A DNA stretch of 33,476 bases from Candidatus Hydrogenedentota bacterium (lineage in GTDB: Bacteria; Hydrogenedentota; Hydrogenedentia; Hydrogenedentales; CAITNO01), in assembly GCA_903902895.1 (NCBI GenBank), contig CAIUWO010000893.1, positions 1 to 33,476 on the forward strand, written 5' to 3'. Shown here one piece after another: positions 22,556 through 28,760 of the stretch. Under the pieces are notes generated by a model. It was given only the letters and a program-made list of their open reading frames with translations. It searched no databases and was not told the DNA's origin. Each line of letters begins with the position of its first letter. The stretch's first letter is position 1. Both the position numbers and the translations under genes were made by a program.

Positions 22556-23038
22556 GTGGAAGAAAGCTACCGCCGCCCCACTTGGGACGAGTATTTCATG
22601 GAAGTGGCCAACGCCATCGCCAAACGGGCCACCTGCAACCGGGGGCGCAGCGGCTGCGTCATCGCCCGCGACCGCACCCTGCTGGTGACCGGCTATGTCG
22701 GCTCGCCGAAAGGCTTCCCCCACTGCGACGACATTGGCCACCAGATGAAGCAGGTCATCCACGAGGACGGCAGCCAAACCGAGCACTGCGTGCGCACGGT
22801 GCACGCCGAGCAGAACGCCATCTCCCAGGCGGCCCGGCTGGGTGTCGCCATCGAGGGCGCGACGCTCTACTGCCGCATGACGCCGTGCCGGGTCTGCGCC
22901 ATGCTGATCATCAACTGCGGCATCACAAGGGTCGTGTGCGAACGGCGCTACCACGCCGGGGCCGAGTCGGAGGAGATGTTCCGTGTGGCCGGCGTCACCA
23001 CCGAGTTCATGAATGACGGGGTGCAGTCCTATGAGTAG
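22556..23038 (+). CDS. dCMP deaminase (ComEB/T4 Cd type)
   Basis: A 160-residue cytidine/deoxycytidylate deaminase-fold protein that should convert dCMP to dUMP for thymidylate synthesis. GTG 22556 has AAGGA eight bases upstream. The zinc site is HAEQNAI (83-89; H83 ligand and E85 proton shuttle) with PCRVC (110-114; C111 and C114). RPTWDEYFMEVA (7-18), the CNRGRSGCVI segment (27-36) and the insertion GFPHCDD...EHC (53-78) are typical of the dCMP deaminase branch; the insertion carries the structural zinc ligands. Length is normal for the family. It is the fourth gene of the uvrC operon. Confidence 0.93.
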   Translation: MEESYRRPTWDEYFMEVANAIAKRATCNRGRSGCVIARDRTLLVTGYVGSPKGFPHCDDIGHQMKQVIHEDGSQTEHCVRTVHAEQNAISQAARLGVAIEGATLYCRMTPCRVCAMLIINCGITRVVCERRYHAGAESEEMFRVAGVTTEFMNDGVQSYE

Positions 23039-23062
23039 ACCCGTCCGGCGCGCCGCGCGGTC

Positions 23063-24256
23063 ATGAGCGCGCCCTTCGCGCCGCCGCGCCGCGGCATCCG
23101 GAAACGGGTGCTGCTGTTTGCGGCGGCGCTGCTGCTGGTGTGGGTGGCGGTTCTTGGGGTCATCGCCTGGCAGACCCTGGCAACACCCGCCCATGTGGGA
23201 CAGCCTGCTTGCCTCGGCGCAGCCCTTGGCGAAGACGGGCCCACGCCTGTCATTTCAGCCAATCCAGGACAGGCGCCCCCGCCTGTCGTCCCCGACCAAA
23301 CACCGACAGCCGGGGGCGGCTCTCCCGCGTCGCCCCCCATTCACGTCTATTTCGCCCCGCCGCGGCAGGGCGATCCTGATCCCATCGACCAGGCGCTGCT
23401 TGGGCTGATCAACTCGGCGCGAGAGTCGGTTGCCTGCGCCTTCTACGAACTGGAACTGTCCCCCGCGGCCGACGCGCTGATTGCGCGGCACAACGCGGGG
23501 GTGCGTGTCGGCGTCGTGTCCGACAGCGACTACGCGGAACGGCCCGCCGTGCGCCGCTGCGTCGCGGCCGGCATTCCGGTGGTGTTCGATGAAAAACCCG
23601 CCTTCATGCATGACAAGTTCTGCGTCGTGGACGGGCGTTTCGTGTGGACCGGCTCCACCAACATCACCGGCAACTGCATGTACCGGAACAACAACAACGC
23701 GGTGCTGATCGATTCGGCCGAACTGGCCCGCAATTTCGCCGCCGAGTTCGGCGAGATGTTTGACGCGCGCCGCTTCGGCGCCGCCTCGCCGAAGAACACG
23801 CCCTTCCCTGAGGTGACGCTATCCGACGGCACGCGTGTGGAATGCTATTTCGCGCCCGAAGACAATGCCGGAGACGCGCTGGCCCGCTTCGCGCAGTCGG
23901 CCCGCGAGCGCATCGACTTCGCCGCCTTCTCATTCACTTCCAAAGACCTTGCCGAAGCGATGGTCGCCCGCATGCGGGACGGTGTGCGCGTGCGCGGCGT
24001 CTTCGAGAAGCGCGGCGCCAATTCGACCGCCTCCAAGTTCAAACAACTCGCCGAACGCGGCGCAGCGGTGCGCACCGACACGAACCCGGCCAACCTGCAC
24101 GACAAGTTCCTGGTGGTCGACAGCGCCGCCGTGGCCACCGGCAGTTTCAACTTCAGCCGCAACGCCGACGAGCGCAACGACGAGAACCTGCTCATCATCC
24201 ACGACCCCGCCCTGGCCCGGAAGTACGTCGAGGAAGTGGACCGTCTCATGAACTGA
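23063..24256 (+). CDS. Membrane-anchored phospholipase D-like protein with two HKD motifs
   Basis: A 397-residue protein with an N-terminal transmembrane anchor (about 14-37) and a low-complexity Pro/Gly-rich linker (about 40-92). Two PLD domains follow. HKD motif 1 is HDKFCVVD (183-190) followed by GSTNIT. HKD motif 2 is HDKFLVVD (346-353) followed by GSFNFSRNADERNDENLLII. Both carry the full His/Lys/Asp set, so the two halves can form one active site. Relatives include cardiolipin synthases, PLD-type endonucleases (Nuc) and PLDc_2 proteins. Without the extra helices of cardiolipin synthase, a nuclease or phosphodiesterase facing the periplasm is the better guess. The linker DNA consists largely of dispersed palindromes also found between genes. 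No strong ribosome site is visible. The last 119 bases have a decayed second copy at 24951-25069. Confidence 0.88.
   Translation: MSAPFAPPRRGIRKRVLLFAAALLLVWVAVLGVIAWQTLATPAHVGQPACLGAALGEDGPTPVISANPGQAPPPVVPDQTPTAGGGSPASPPIHVYFAPPRQGDPDPIDQALLGLINSARESVACAFYELELSPAADALIARHNAGVRVGVVSDSDYAERPAVRRCVAAGIPVVFDEKPAFMHDKFCVVDGRFVWTGSTNITGNCMYRNNNNAVLIDSAELARNFAAEFGEMFDARRFGAASPKNTPFPEVTLSDGTRVECYFAPEDNAGDALARFAQSARERIDFAAFSFTSKDLAEAMVARMRDGVRVRGVFEKRGANSTASKFKQLAERGAAVRTDTNPANLHDKFLVVDSAAVATGSFNFSRNADERNDENLLIIHDPALARKYVEEVDRLMN
23191..23326. repeat. Repeat-derived linker inside the PLD gene
   Basis: This stretch includes an exact inverted match (23191-23205) to 22528-22542. It also includes a perfect 8-bp hairpin GACAGGCG-CCCC-CGCCTGTC (23268-23287), and 23305-23326 is a near copy of the palindrome at 22515-22536. 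It encodes the Pro/Gly-rich linker between the membrane anchor and the first PLD domain. Confidence 0.65.
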
Positions 24257-24287
24257 ACAGCCATTCTCTCAGCGCAGTGGCAGGAAC

Positions 24288-24557
24288 TTACCGATCATGG
24301 GTTGCGGCAGGCAGCGTGGTGCCCCGTGTCCAAAGTTCAAACTCACTCAAATCGATGTTGTCGCTCCAGGAGATTCCATAGCCGCCGGGATCCACGCGCG
24401 CGGCCCGGAAGAACACAGGATTGCGCAGCAGTTGAAATTGCGGAAGGGACAGGAGGGGGGCGGCGTCGTACTCTTTTTCGACGGCGTTGTCGAAGCGAAC
24501 GAGCAGCCGCGTCGGGGATATCGCACTGACGGAAACAATTTTCGGCAGGCTCTCCAT
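24288..24557 (-). CDS. DUF2442 domain protein
   Basis: An 89-residue protein starting at ATG 24557 (MESLPKIVSVSAISPTRLLV). The pattern matches DUF2442: an N-terminal strand pair with LLVRFDNAVEKEYDAAPLL, then VFFRAARVDPGGYGISWSDN and I-D-L-S-E-F-E-L-W. DUF2442 genes usually sit next to DUF4160, as here, with five bases between the DUF4160 stop and this start. The pair has often been suggested to be toxin-antitoxin-like, but no activity is established for it. The gene is convergent with the PLD gene, whose stop is 31 bases away. Confidence 0.88.
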   Translation of the reverse strand: MESLPKIVSVSAISPTRLLVRFDNAVEKEYDAAPLLSLPQFQLLRNPVFFRAARVDPGGYGISWSDNIDLSEFELWTRGTTLPAATHDR

Positions 24558-24562
24558 GGGGG

Positions 24563-24817
24563 TCAATCCAGTCCCGGAAGTTGCCGAAATGTCTGATTGC
24601 GCCACATGTCGAGCAACTCGTCCTTGTGCTGGCAGGCCCAATCCTCAACAAGGCGCCGTGCGCGCGTTGGCAGGTCTCCTTCGAGCATGTCAAGACGCTC
24701 AATGGAAAACACCCCGTTGTACTCGCCGTAAACAGCATGAAAATGGGGAACGCCGTGTTCACTTTGGCTGAAGTACATCTTAATGACAATTCCGTAAAAC
24801 CGCGCAATCACAGGCAT
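24563..24817 (-). CDS. DUF4160 domain protein
   Basis: An 84-residue protein with the complete DUF4160 pattern: MPVIARFYGIVIKMYFSQSE (1-20), GVPHFHAVYGEYNGVFSIE (22-40), LDMLEGDLPTRARRLVEDW (42-60) and a C-terminal ELLDMWRNQTFRQLPGLD. The conserved PHFHA motif could bind metal or act catalytically; this is not proven. The protein has full family length. It is the upstream partner of the DUF2442 gene in a two-gene unit. The unit is oriented against all nearby genes and lies between two copies of the PLD 3' end, suggesting arrival as a small cassette. Confidence 0.9.
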   Translation of the reverse strand: MPVIARFYGIVIKMYFSQSEHGVPHFHAVYGEYNGVFSIERLDMLEGDLPTRARRLVEDWACQHKDELLDMWRNQTFRQLPGLD

Positions 24818-24950
24818 AGGCGCACTCGCAATCCCTGATCAGGTTTGTCTTGGCGCTCGGGTGTTAACGTTCAGCCCGCACTCCAAGCGCCCACAAACAG
24901 TATACACGACATTGTTGCGGCGCGGTAGGCCTGCGCGGCTCAAGAAACCT

Positions 24951-25067
24951 GGCAGTTTCACCTTCAGCCGCAACGCCGGCGGGCGCAACGACGAGAACCT
25001 GCTCATCATCCACGATCCCGCGCTGGCCCGGAAGTATGTGGAAGAGGTGGACCGGCTCATGAATTGA
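24951..25067 (+). pseudogene. Decayed second copy of the PLD-gene 3' end
   Basis: From 24951 the plus strand encodes GSFTFSRNAGGRNDENLLII and the remaining family C-terminus (HDPALARKYVEEVDRLMN), ending in TGA at 25065-25067. This is the same as the last 39 residues of the PLD protein except for three changes. The DNA of 24951-25069 matches 24140-24258 at 108 of 119 positions. The sequence just upstream has no similarity to the PLD gene, so the catalytic His/Lys/Asp motifs are gone. A 68-codon open frame from 24861 reads through it but has no recognisable N-terminal domain. It is the remnant of a tandem PLD paralogue. Confidence 0.85.
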
Positions 25068-25172
25068 ACACGGGTGGTCGATACGCTGTTGCGATTCTTG
25101 AACAGGGCACCCCATTCATGCAACGCTGTCGCGGTTGACATGGGCAGTAACCAACGGGACACGGTCAAAGCA

Positions 25173-26219
25173 ATGAAAAAGTGGTTCGTGCGCATTCTTA
25201 AGGGCATTGGCATTCTGGTGGCGCTGTTCCTGTTTGGGACCTTGTACGTGCGCATGCAGGGGGTGCAGTACACCCTGGCGCTCTTCACCAATTCGTGGAG
25301 CAATCCGCGCTTCAATTCGTCCGCCATCTCGCCCGAAAAGAACTGCGCCGGGATTACGCCCTGCACCAGCGGTCCCATCCGCGTGCTGAGCTATAACGTG
25401 CTGTGCCGCATTTGCACGGAAGGCGAAGCCGAACATTACAAGCTGGGATTCGAGCGGTGGTACGACCGGCTTCCCCATATCATGGCGGTGATCAAGGAAT
25501 ACCAGCCCGATCTGCTGGGCCTGCAGGAAGTGGGCGGCTGGCAGGACATTGGCGAGTTGAACCCCGACCCGGCCGTCTACGTGCCCGTGACGCACGAGGT
25601 GGGCCCCTGGGCCTATGGGGATTCTGTTCTTTTTTACAGAAAGGACCGTTTCGAAGCGCTGGACTCGGGACAGTTTTGGTACGGCCCCACGCCGGACCTT
25701 CCCTTTGCCTTTGAGTGGAGACGGCTCGCCGTCCCCCGTTACCTCAACTGGGTGCTCTTGCGGCAGAAGGACAATGGGTTTCAATTCCTTTACATGAACA
25801 CCCATTTTGACAATGCGGGCGTGAACAAGGACCCCACGGCGCTGCTGGTGAACAGGACCTTTGCCCCCCATGCCAGGCGCCTGCCCATCATTTTCACCGG
25901 CGACTTCAACACCAACCGCACCGAGAATCCCCGTTACCGCAACATCATGTACGGCACCGGCGCCGAGGCCGTTTTCCAGGATGCCGTGGACCTGGTGGCA
26001 AAACCGGAGGAAATGCCCGCCCTGGGCAGCGCATCCGCACAGAGAGACGACCGCCCCAAGAGTCTCAATGAGGTCATTGACCATATCTTTCTGGCCGGTC
26101 CCGGCAAGAATGAGGTGCAGCGCTGGGTGGTTGACTCCCGCCGCTATGGTGCCGGTGAGGACAAATCCCAGTCGGATCACCCGGCGGTGTTCGCCATCGT
26201 CAACCTGTCGGCCCGTTAA
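25173..26219 (+). CDS. Membrane-anchored endonuclease/exonuclease/phosphatase-family protein
   Basis: A 348-residue protein. ATG 25173 (MKKWFVRILKGIGILVALFL) gives a membrane anchor or signal at 8-26; the upstream frame adds unlikely residues, and no start has a strong ribosome site. The EEP fold is complete: VLSYNVLCRI (71-80; N75), LLGLQEVGGW (114-123; E119 metal ligand), YMNTHFDN (207-214; H211), IFTGDFNTN (240-248; D244 and N246), VIDHIF (301-306) and SDHPAVFA (334-341; D335 and H336). Family members cleave phosphodiesters in DNA, sphingomyelin or inositol phosphates. The anchor and absence of DNA-repair neighbours favour an extracytoplasmic phosphodiesterase; this is inference. Confidence 0.9.
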   Translation: MKKWFVRILKGIGILVALFLFGTLYVRMQGVQYTLALFTNSWSNPRFNSSAISPEKNCAGITPCTSGPIRVLSYNVLCRICTEGEAEHYKLGFERWYDRLPHIMAVIKEYQPDLLGLQEVGGWQDIGELNPDPAVYVPVTHEVGPWAYGDSVLFYRKDRFEALDSGQFWYGPTPDLPFAFEWRRLAVPRYLNWVLLRQKDNGFQFLYMNTHFDNAGVNKDPTALLVNRTFAPHARRLPIIFTGDFNTNRTENPRYRNIMYGTGAEAVFQDAVDLVAKPEEMPALGSASAQRDDRPKSLNEVIDHIFLAGPGKNEVQRWVVDSRRYGAGEDKSQSDHPAVFAIVNLSAR

Positions 26220-26306
26220 CCAACGGTTTTATAGGAAGCGGCTGAAGCGAGGAGCGTTCGTCGGGCTGGAGGGCTGTGTCCAGCTTCTCACCGCAGAGGC
26301 CTCGCC

Positions 26307-27035
26307 TCAGTCCCCGCCCGCCATTAGCCGATCAAGCTGTCCCATGAACTCGCGCCAGGAGGTGAACACATGCCCGGCGCGGGTCTCCTCCTTGAACCGT
26401 GCATTGACCCCCGCAAACAGCCCCGCCGTGCCGCCCAGGGCGCGCACGCCGGCGATGTCGGTGTATTCGAGGTCGCCCAGGTGGAGCAGTTCGTCGGGGG
26501 CCACGCCGAGCGCGTCGGCCGTGCGGGTGAACATAAGCGCCTGCGGCTTGGAGACGCCCACCTCGTCGGAGAAGGTCAGGCAGCGCAGATGGGGCATGAA
26601 CCCGTCACGCTCCAGCAGGGCGCGCAGGCTGGAACCGGGGCTGATGCCGGTGTCGGAGATGATGCCGACAGGCACGCGCGCGGCGGCGGCGCGCACCGCG
26701 TCCAGCGCGTCCTCAACGGGCACGGGCGGATGCTCAAGGATGATGGTCGCAAAGAAGTCGGCCAGTTCGTCGACGACCTTGCCGGAAAGGGTTGTGCCCA
26801 GCGCCGTGGTGGCGAGGTGGACGGCGTCGCGCGGGGTCAGCGTGCGCTGCTCGGCGACGTGGACATGGCCGAAGGCGCGGGTGGCATCGAGCAGCACGCG
26901 CTCCGCGTCTTCGAGTGCCACGCCGGCGGCCCCGGCCAGGGCCAGCGCGCGCCTGCGCATGCGTATCCCGCCGGAAGCCTCTATCTCGCGGTACAGGGTG
27001 CCCCAGAAATCGAAGGTGACGGCGCGGATGCTCAT
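26307..27035 (-). CDS. HAD-superfamily hydrolase
   Basis: A 242-residue haloacid-dehalogenase-fold protein. Motif I is TFDFWGTLY (7-15): nucleophile D9 is present, but the usual second Asp is Trp (W11), as Tyr is in L-2-haloacid dehalogenases (DAYGT). Motif II is GIISDTG (124-130; S127), motif III is VSKPQALMF (161-169; K163) and motif IV is HLGDLEYTDIAGV (185-197; D188 and D193). An alpha-helical cap lies between about 20 and 100. It is likely a small-molecule phosphatase or related hydrolase; the missing general acid argues against a typical fast phosphatase. The start overlaps the acyltransferase stop by four bases (ATGA), so the two are co-translated. Confidence 0.9.
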   Translation of the reverse strand: MSIRAVTFDFWGTLYREIEASGGIRMRRRALALAGAAGVALEDAERVLLDATRAFGHVHVAEQRTLTPRDAVHLATTALGTTLSGKVVDELADFFATIILEHPPVPVEDALDAVRAAAARVPVGIISDTGISPGSSLRALLERDGFMPHLRCLTFSDEVGVSKPQALMFTRTADALGVAPDELLHLGDLEYTDIAGVRALGGTAGLFAGVNARFKEETRAGHVFTSWREFMGQLDRLMAGGD

Positions 27036-27631
27036 TGGTCGCGGTACCGGTCGAAGCCGAGCCCGTGCTGCGCGATCATTTCGCGGATTTCGCGCATGCG
27101 CTCTTCCGAGATGCCCTGGGTGCGGTGTCCGATTTTACGGGCCGGCGTGCCGCCCCAGATCTCCAGCGGGGGCACGTCGTCGAGCACGATGCTGTGGTGC
27201 GCGATGATGGCGCCCTCATGAACGGTGACGCCGGGCCCGATGTAGCAGGAACTGCCGACGAAGCAGTTGTCGCCGATGGTGATGGGTCGGGGCTCCCGCA
27301 CGGCGGCGCGCGGGGCGTCATCGTTGCCGATGAGCGGCACCACGCTGTCGCACAGGACGGTGTATTCGGCCACGGCAGTGTAGCTGCCGATGCGGATGAC
27401 CGACCGGGCGTCGATCAGGCAGCCCCAGCTGCACCCGCAGCGGTTGGCGAAAATGATGCGGGCCCCGTCATGCGCGCGCAGGGTTACATTGTTGCGCAGG
27501 CGGCAGTGATCGCCCATCTCGACGTGCCCCTCTATGTGCAGGTCGGGAATGGGGAAGCGGGCATGCACGCCCAGCCGCGCAAACTTGCGCGCGTGCTTCC
27601 AGGTGAGCCACATTCGGTGAAGGCTGGTCAT
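27032..27631 (-). CDS. Hexapeptide-repeat (left-handed beta-helix) acyltransferase
   Basis: A 199-residue protein starting at ATG 27631 (MTSLHRMWLTWKHARKFARL). Hexapeptide-type turns run through about 30-150 (for example IEGHVEMGDHCRLRNNVTLR and ITIGDNCFVGSSCYIGPGVT). They end in the family closing segment IWGGTPARKIG (158-168), with the loop HH dyad at 145-146 in IIAHHSIVL probably holding the catalytic His. This is the NodL/CysE-type acetyltransferase architecture, used on sugars or amino sugars of surface polysaccharides. Gene order with the HAD hydrolase is tight. A terminator-like hairpin lies only about 16 bases before the start codon. Confidence 0.88.
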   Translation of the reverse strand: MTSLHRMWLTWKHARKFARLGVHARFPIPDLHIEGHVEMGDHCRLRNNVTLRAHDGARIIFANRCGCSWGCLIDARSVIRIGSYTAVAEYTVLCDSVVPLIGNDDAPRAAVREPRPITIGDNCFVGSSCYIGPGVTVHEGAIIAHHSIVLDDVPPLEIWGGTPARKIGHRTQGISEERMREIREMIAQHGLGFDRYRDQ

Positions 27632-27646
27632 GCTCGTTTCCCAGAG

Positions 27647-27683
27647 AAAACCCGCCCCGCGGCGGCGGGGCCGCAGGGGCGGG
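27647..27683 (-). terminator. Rho-independent terminator after the pseudopilin gene
   Basis: On the minus strand CCCGCCCC (27683-27676) pairs with GGGGCGGG (27658-27651), with extra GC pairing in the loop, and is followed by TTTTC. It lies about 42 bases after the pseudopilin stop and directly before the ribosome site of the acyltransferase gene. Confidence 0.65.
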
Positions 27684-27724
27684 CGCAAAGTTCAGGGGGT
27701 CCGCAGCCGGACCCTCGCTTCAGG

Positions 27725-28690
27725 CTACTGGCTGACGTAAATCCACGGTCCCGTGTTGGCCGGTGTGTCGCAGGGCAGATTGTTGTCGCAGGGCTTGTCG
27801 CCGCCGCCCGTCTTTACGTTGTAGGTGGCCTTGGCCTCGCCCTCCCGTGTGCGCGCGGTAAAGTCGAAGTCCAGCTTGCTGTTGGCGTTCAGGTCGCGCG
27901 TGGCCAGGAAATAGGTGCGCAGCGCCGCGATATGATAGGCGTCGCGCGACGGAATTGTGCTGACAAACGGCGGATTGTCCACCAGGCCGAAGGTGCTGCC
28001 GCCCGGACCGACGCCGATCAGCACAAAGACGTCATACTTGGCCGGCGGGAAACTCATGCCCTGCAACTCTGCCGCGGTGGGGTCCCAGGTGTTCGCGAGG
28101 AAGTCCCCGGTTTTGATCCAGTACTTCGCGCACCGCTGCGCCTGGGCGCGGTTCACCGGCACATAGATAAACGGCCGCTGCTTGGCCTCAGTCATCTGGC
28201 GCGTTATTTCCACCGCGGGGTCGGCGCCTCCCGTGTACCGGGGCAGGCCTGGGTCGAACACCCATGGGCCTTGGGGGGTTTTGTGGCCGACGGGCCCAAA
28301 TTCGAGCAGGCTCAGCATCCCGTCGCGGTTGCTGTCGTACGATGTTGAGAACTCATCGTACAGCTTCACGTCGCCGTGGCTCTTAATCAGCGACATGTAG
28401 GGGCGCAGATGATAATACCCCTCCTCCTGGTCCGGCTGGGCCGGAGGGGTGGGTCCCTGTTTCGGTCCGACATAGCCGTACGCGGGCGGATAACCGCCCA
28501 GCCTGCTGTCGGTCATATAGGCGGTGAGCGAGAGGGACACCTGCCGGAGCGCCCCCTCCATCCGCCGCGTCTTGGCCCGCTCGATCATGCCTGGACCCAC
28601 GGTGAACACCAGGGCGGCCAGGATGGCGATGATGGCAACCACGGTCAGCAGTTCAATCAGTGTAAAACCGGCTTTTCGGCGAGCGCTCAT
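27725..28690 (-). CDS. Prepilin-type pseudopilin with EF-hand-like loop
   Basis: A 321-residue protein. ATG 28690 has GGAG ten bases upstream. The leader MSARRKAG is cut by prepilin peptidase before F9; GFTLIELLTVVAIIAILAAL (8-27) is the class III signal and helix, with the conserved Glu at mature position 5 (E13). The long C-terminal domain is larger than GspG or PilA and resembles the DUF1559-free pseudopilins of Planctomycetota-like bacteria. Residues 119-130 (DSNRDGMLSLLE) fit the canonical 12-residue EF-hand loop exactly. DLNANSKLDFDF (266-277) is a degenerate second one. GspG pseudopilins also bind calcium, though through another site. No other secretion genes are in the window, so it may be a minor pseudopilin or a surface-exposed protein. 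It has its own promoter and terminator. Confidence 0.9.
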   Translation of the reverse strand: MSARRKAGFTLIELLTVVAIIAILAALVFTVGPGMIERAKTRRMEGALRQVSLSLTAYMTDSRLGGYPPAYGYVGPKQGPTPPAQPDQEEGYYHLRPYMSLIKSHGDVKLYDEFSTSYDSNRDGMLSLLEFGPVGHKTPQGPWVFDPGLPRYTGGADPAVEITRQMTEAKQRPFIYVPVNRAQAQRCAKYWIKTGDFLANTWDPTAAELQGMSFPPAKYDVFVLIGVGPGGSTFGLVDNPPFVSTIPSRDAYHIAALRTYFLATRDLNANSKLDFDFTARTREGEAKATYNVKTGGGDKPCDNNLPCDTPANTGPWIYVSQ

Positions 28691-28731
28691 GGCCTGTATC
28701 TCCAGTAGTCCCCAAGTTGTCACCCAAGTTT

Positions 28732-28760
28732 ATAGTACCACGTGGGTTAAGAAGCGTCAA
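28732..28760 (-). promoter_or_regulatory. Sigma70-type promoter for the pseudopilin gene
   Basis: On the minus strand TTGACG (28760-28755) and TACTAT (28737-28732) are separated by exactly 17 bases. The predicted start is near 28725, giving a leader of about 35 bases. The -35 overlaps the stop codon of the upstream UroD-family gene. Confidence 0.55.

Noticed and set aside
24861-24950. Start of a functional 68-residue gene leading into the PLD fragment
   Set aside because: There is no ribosome site, no similarity to any PLD N-terminus and no catalytic motif; treated as a pseudogene remnant.
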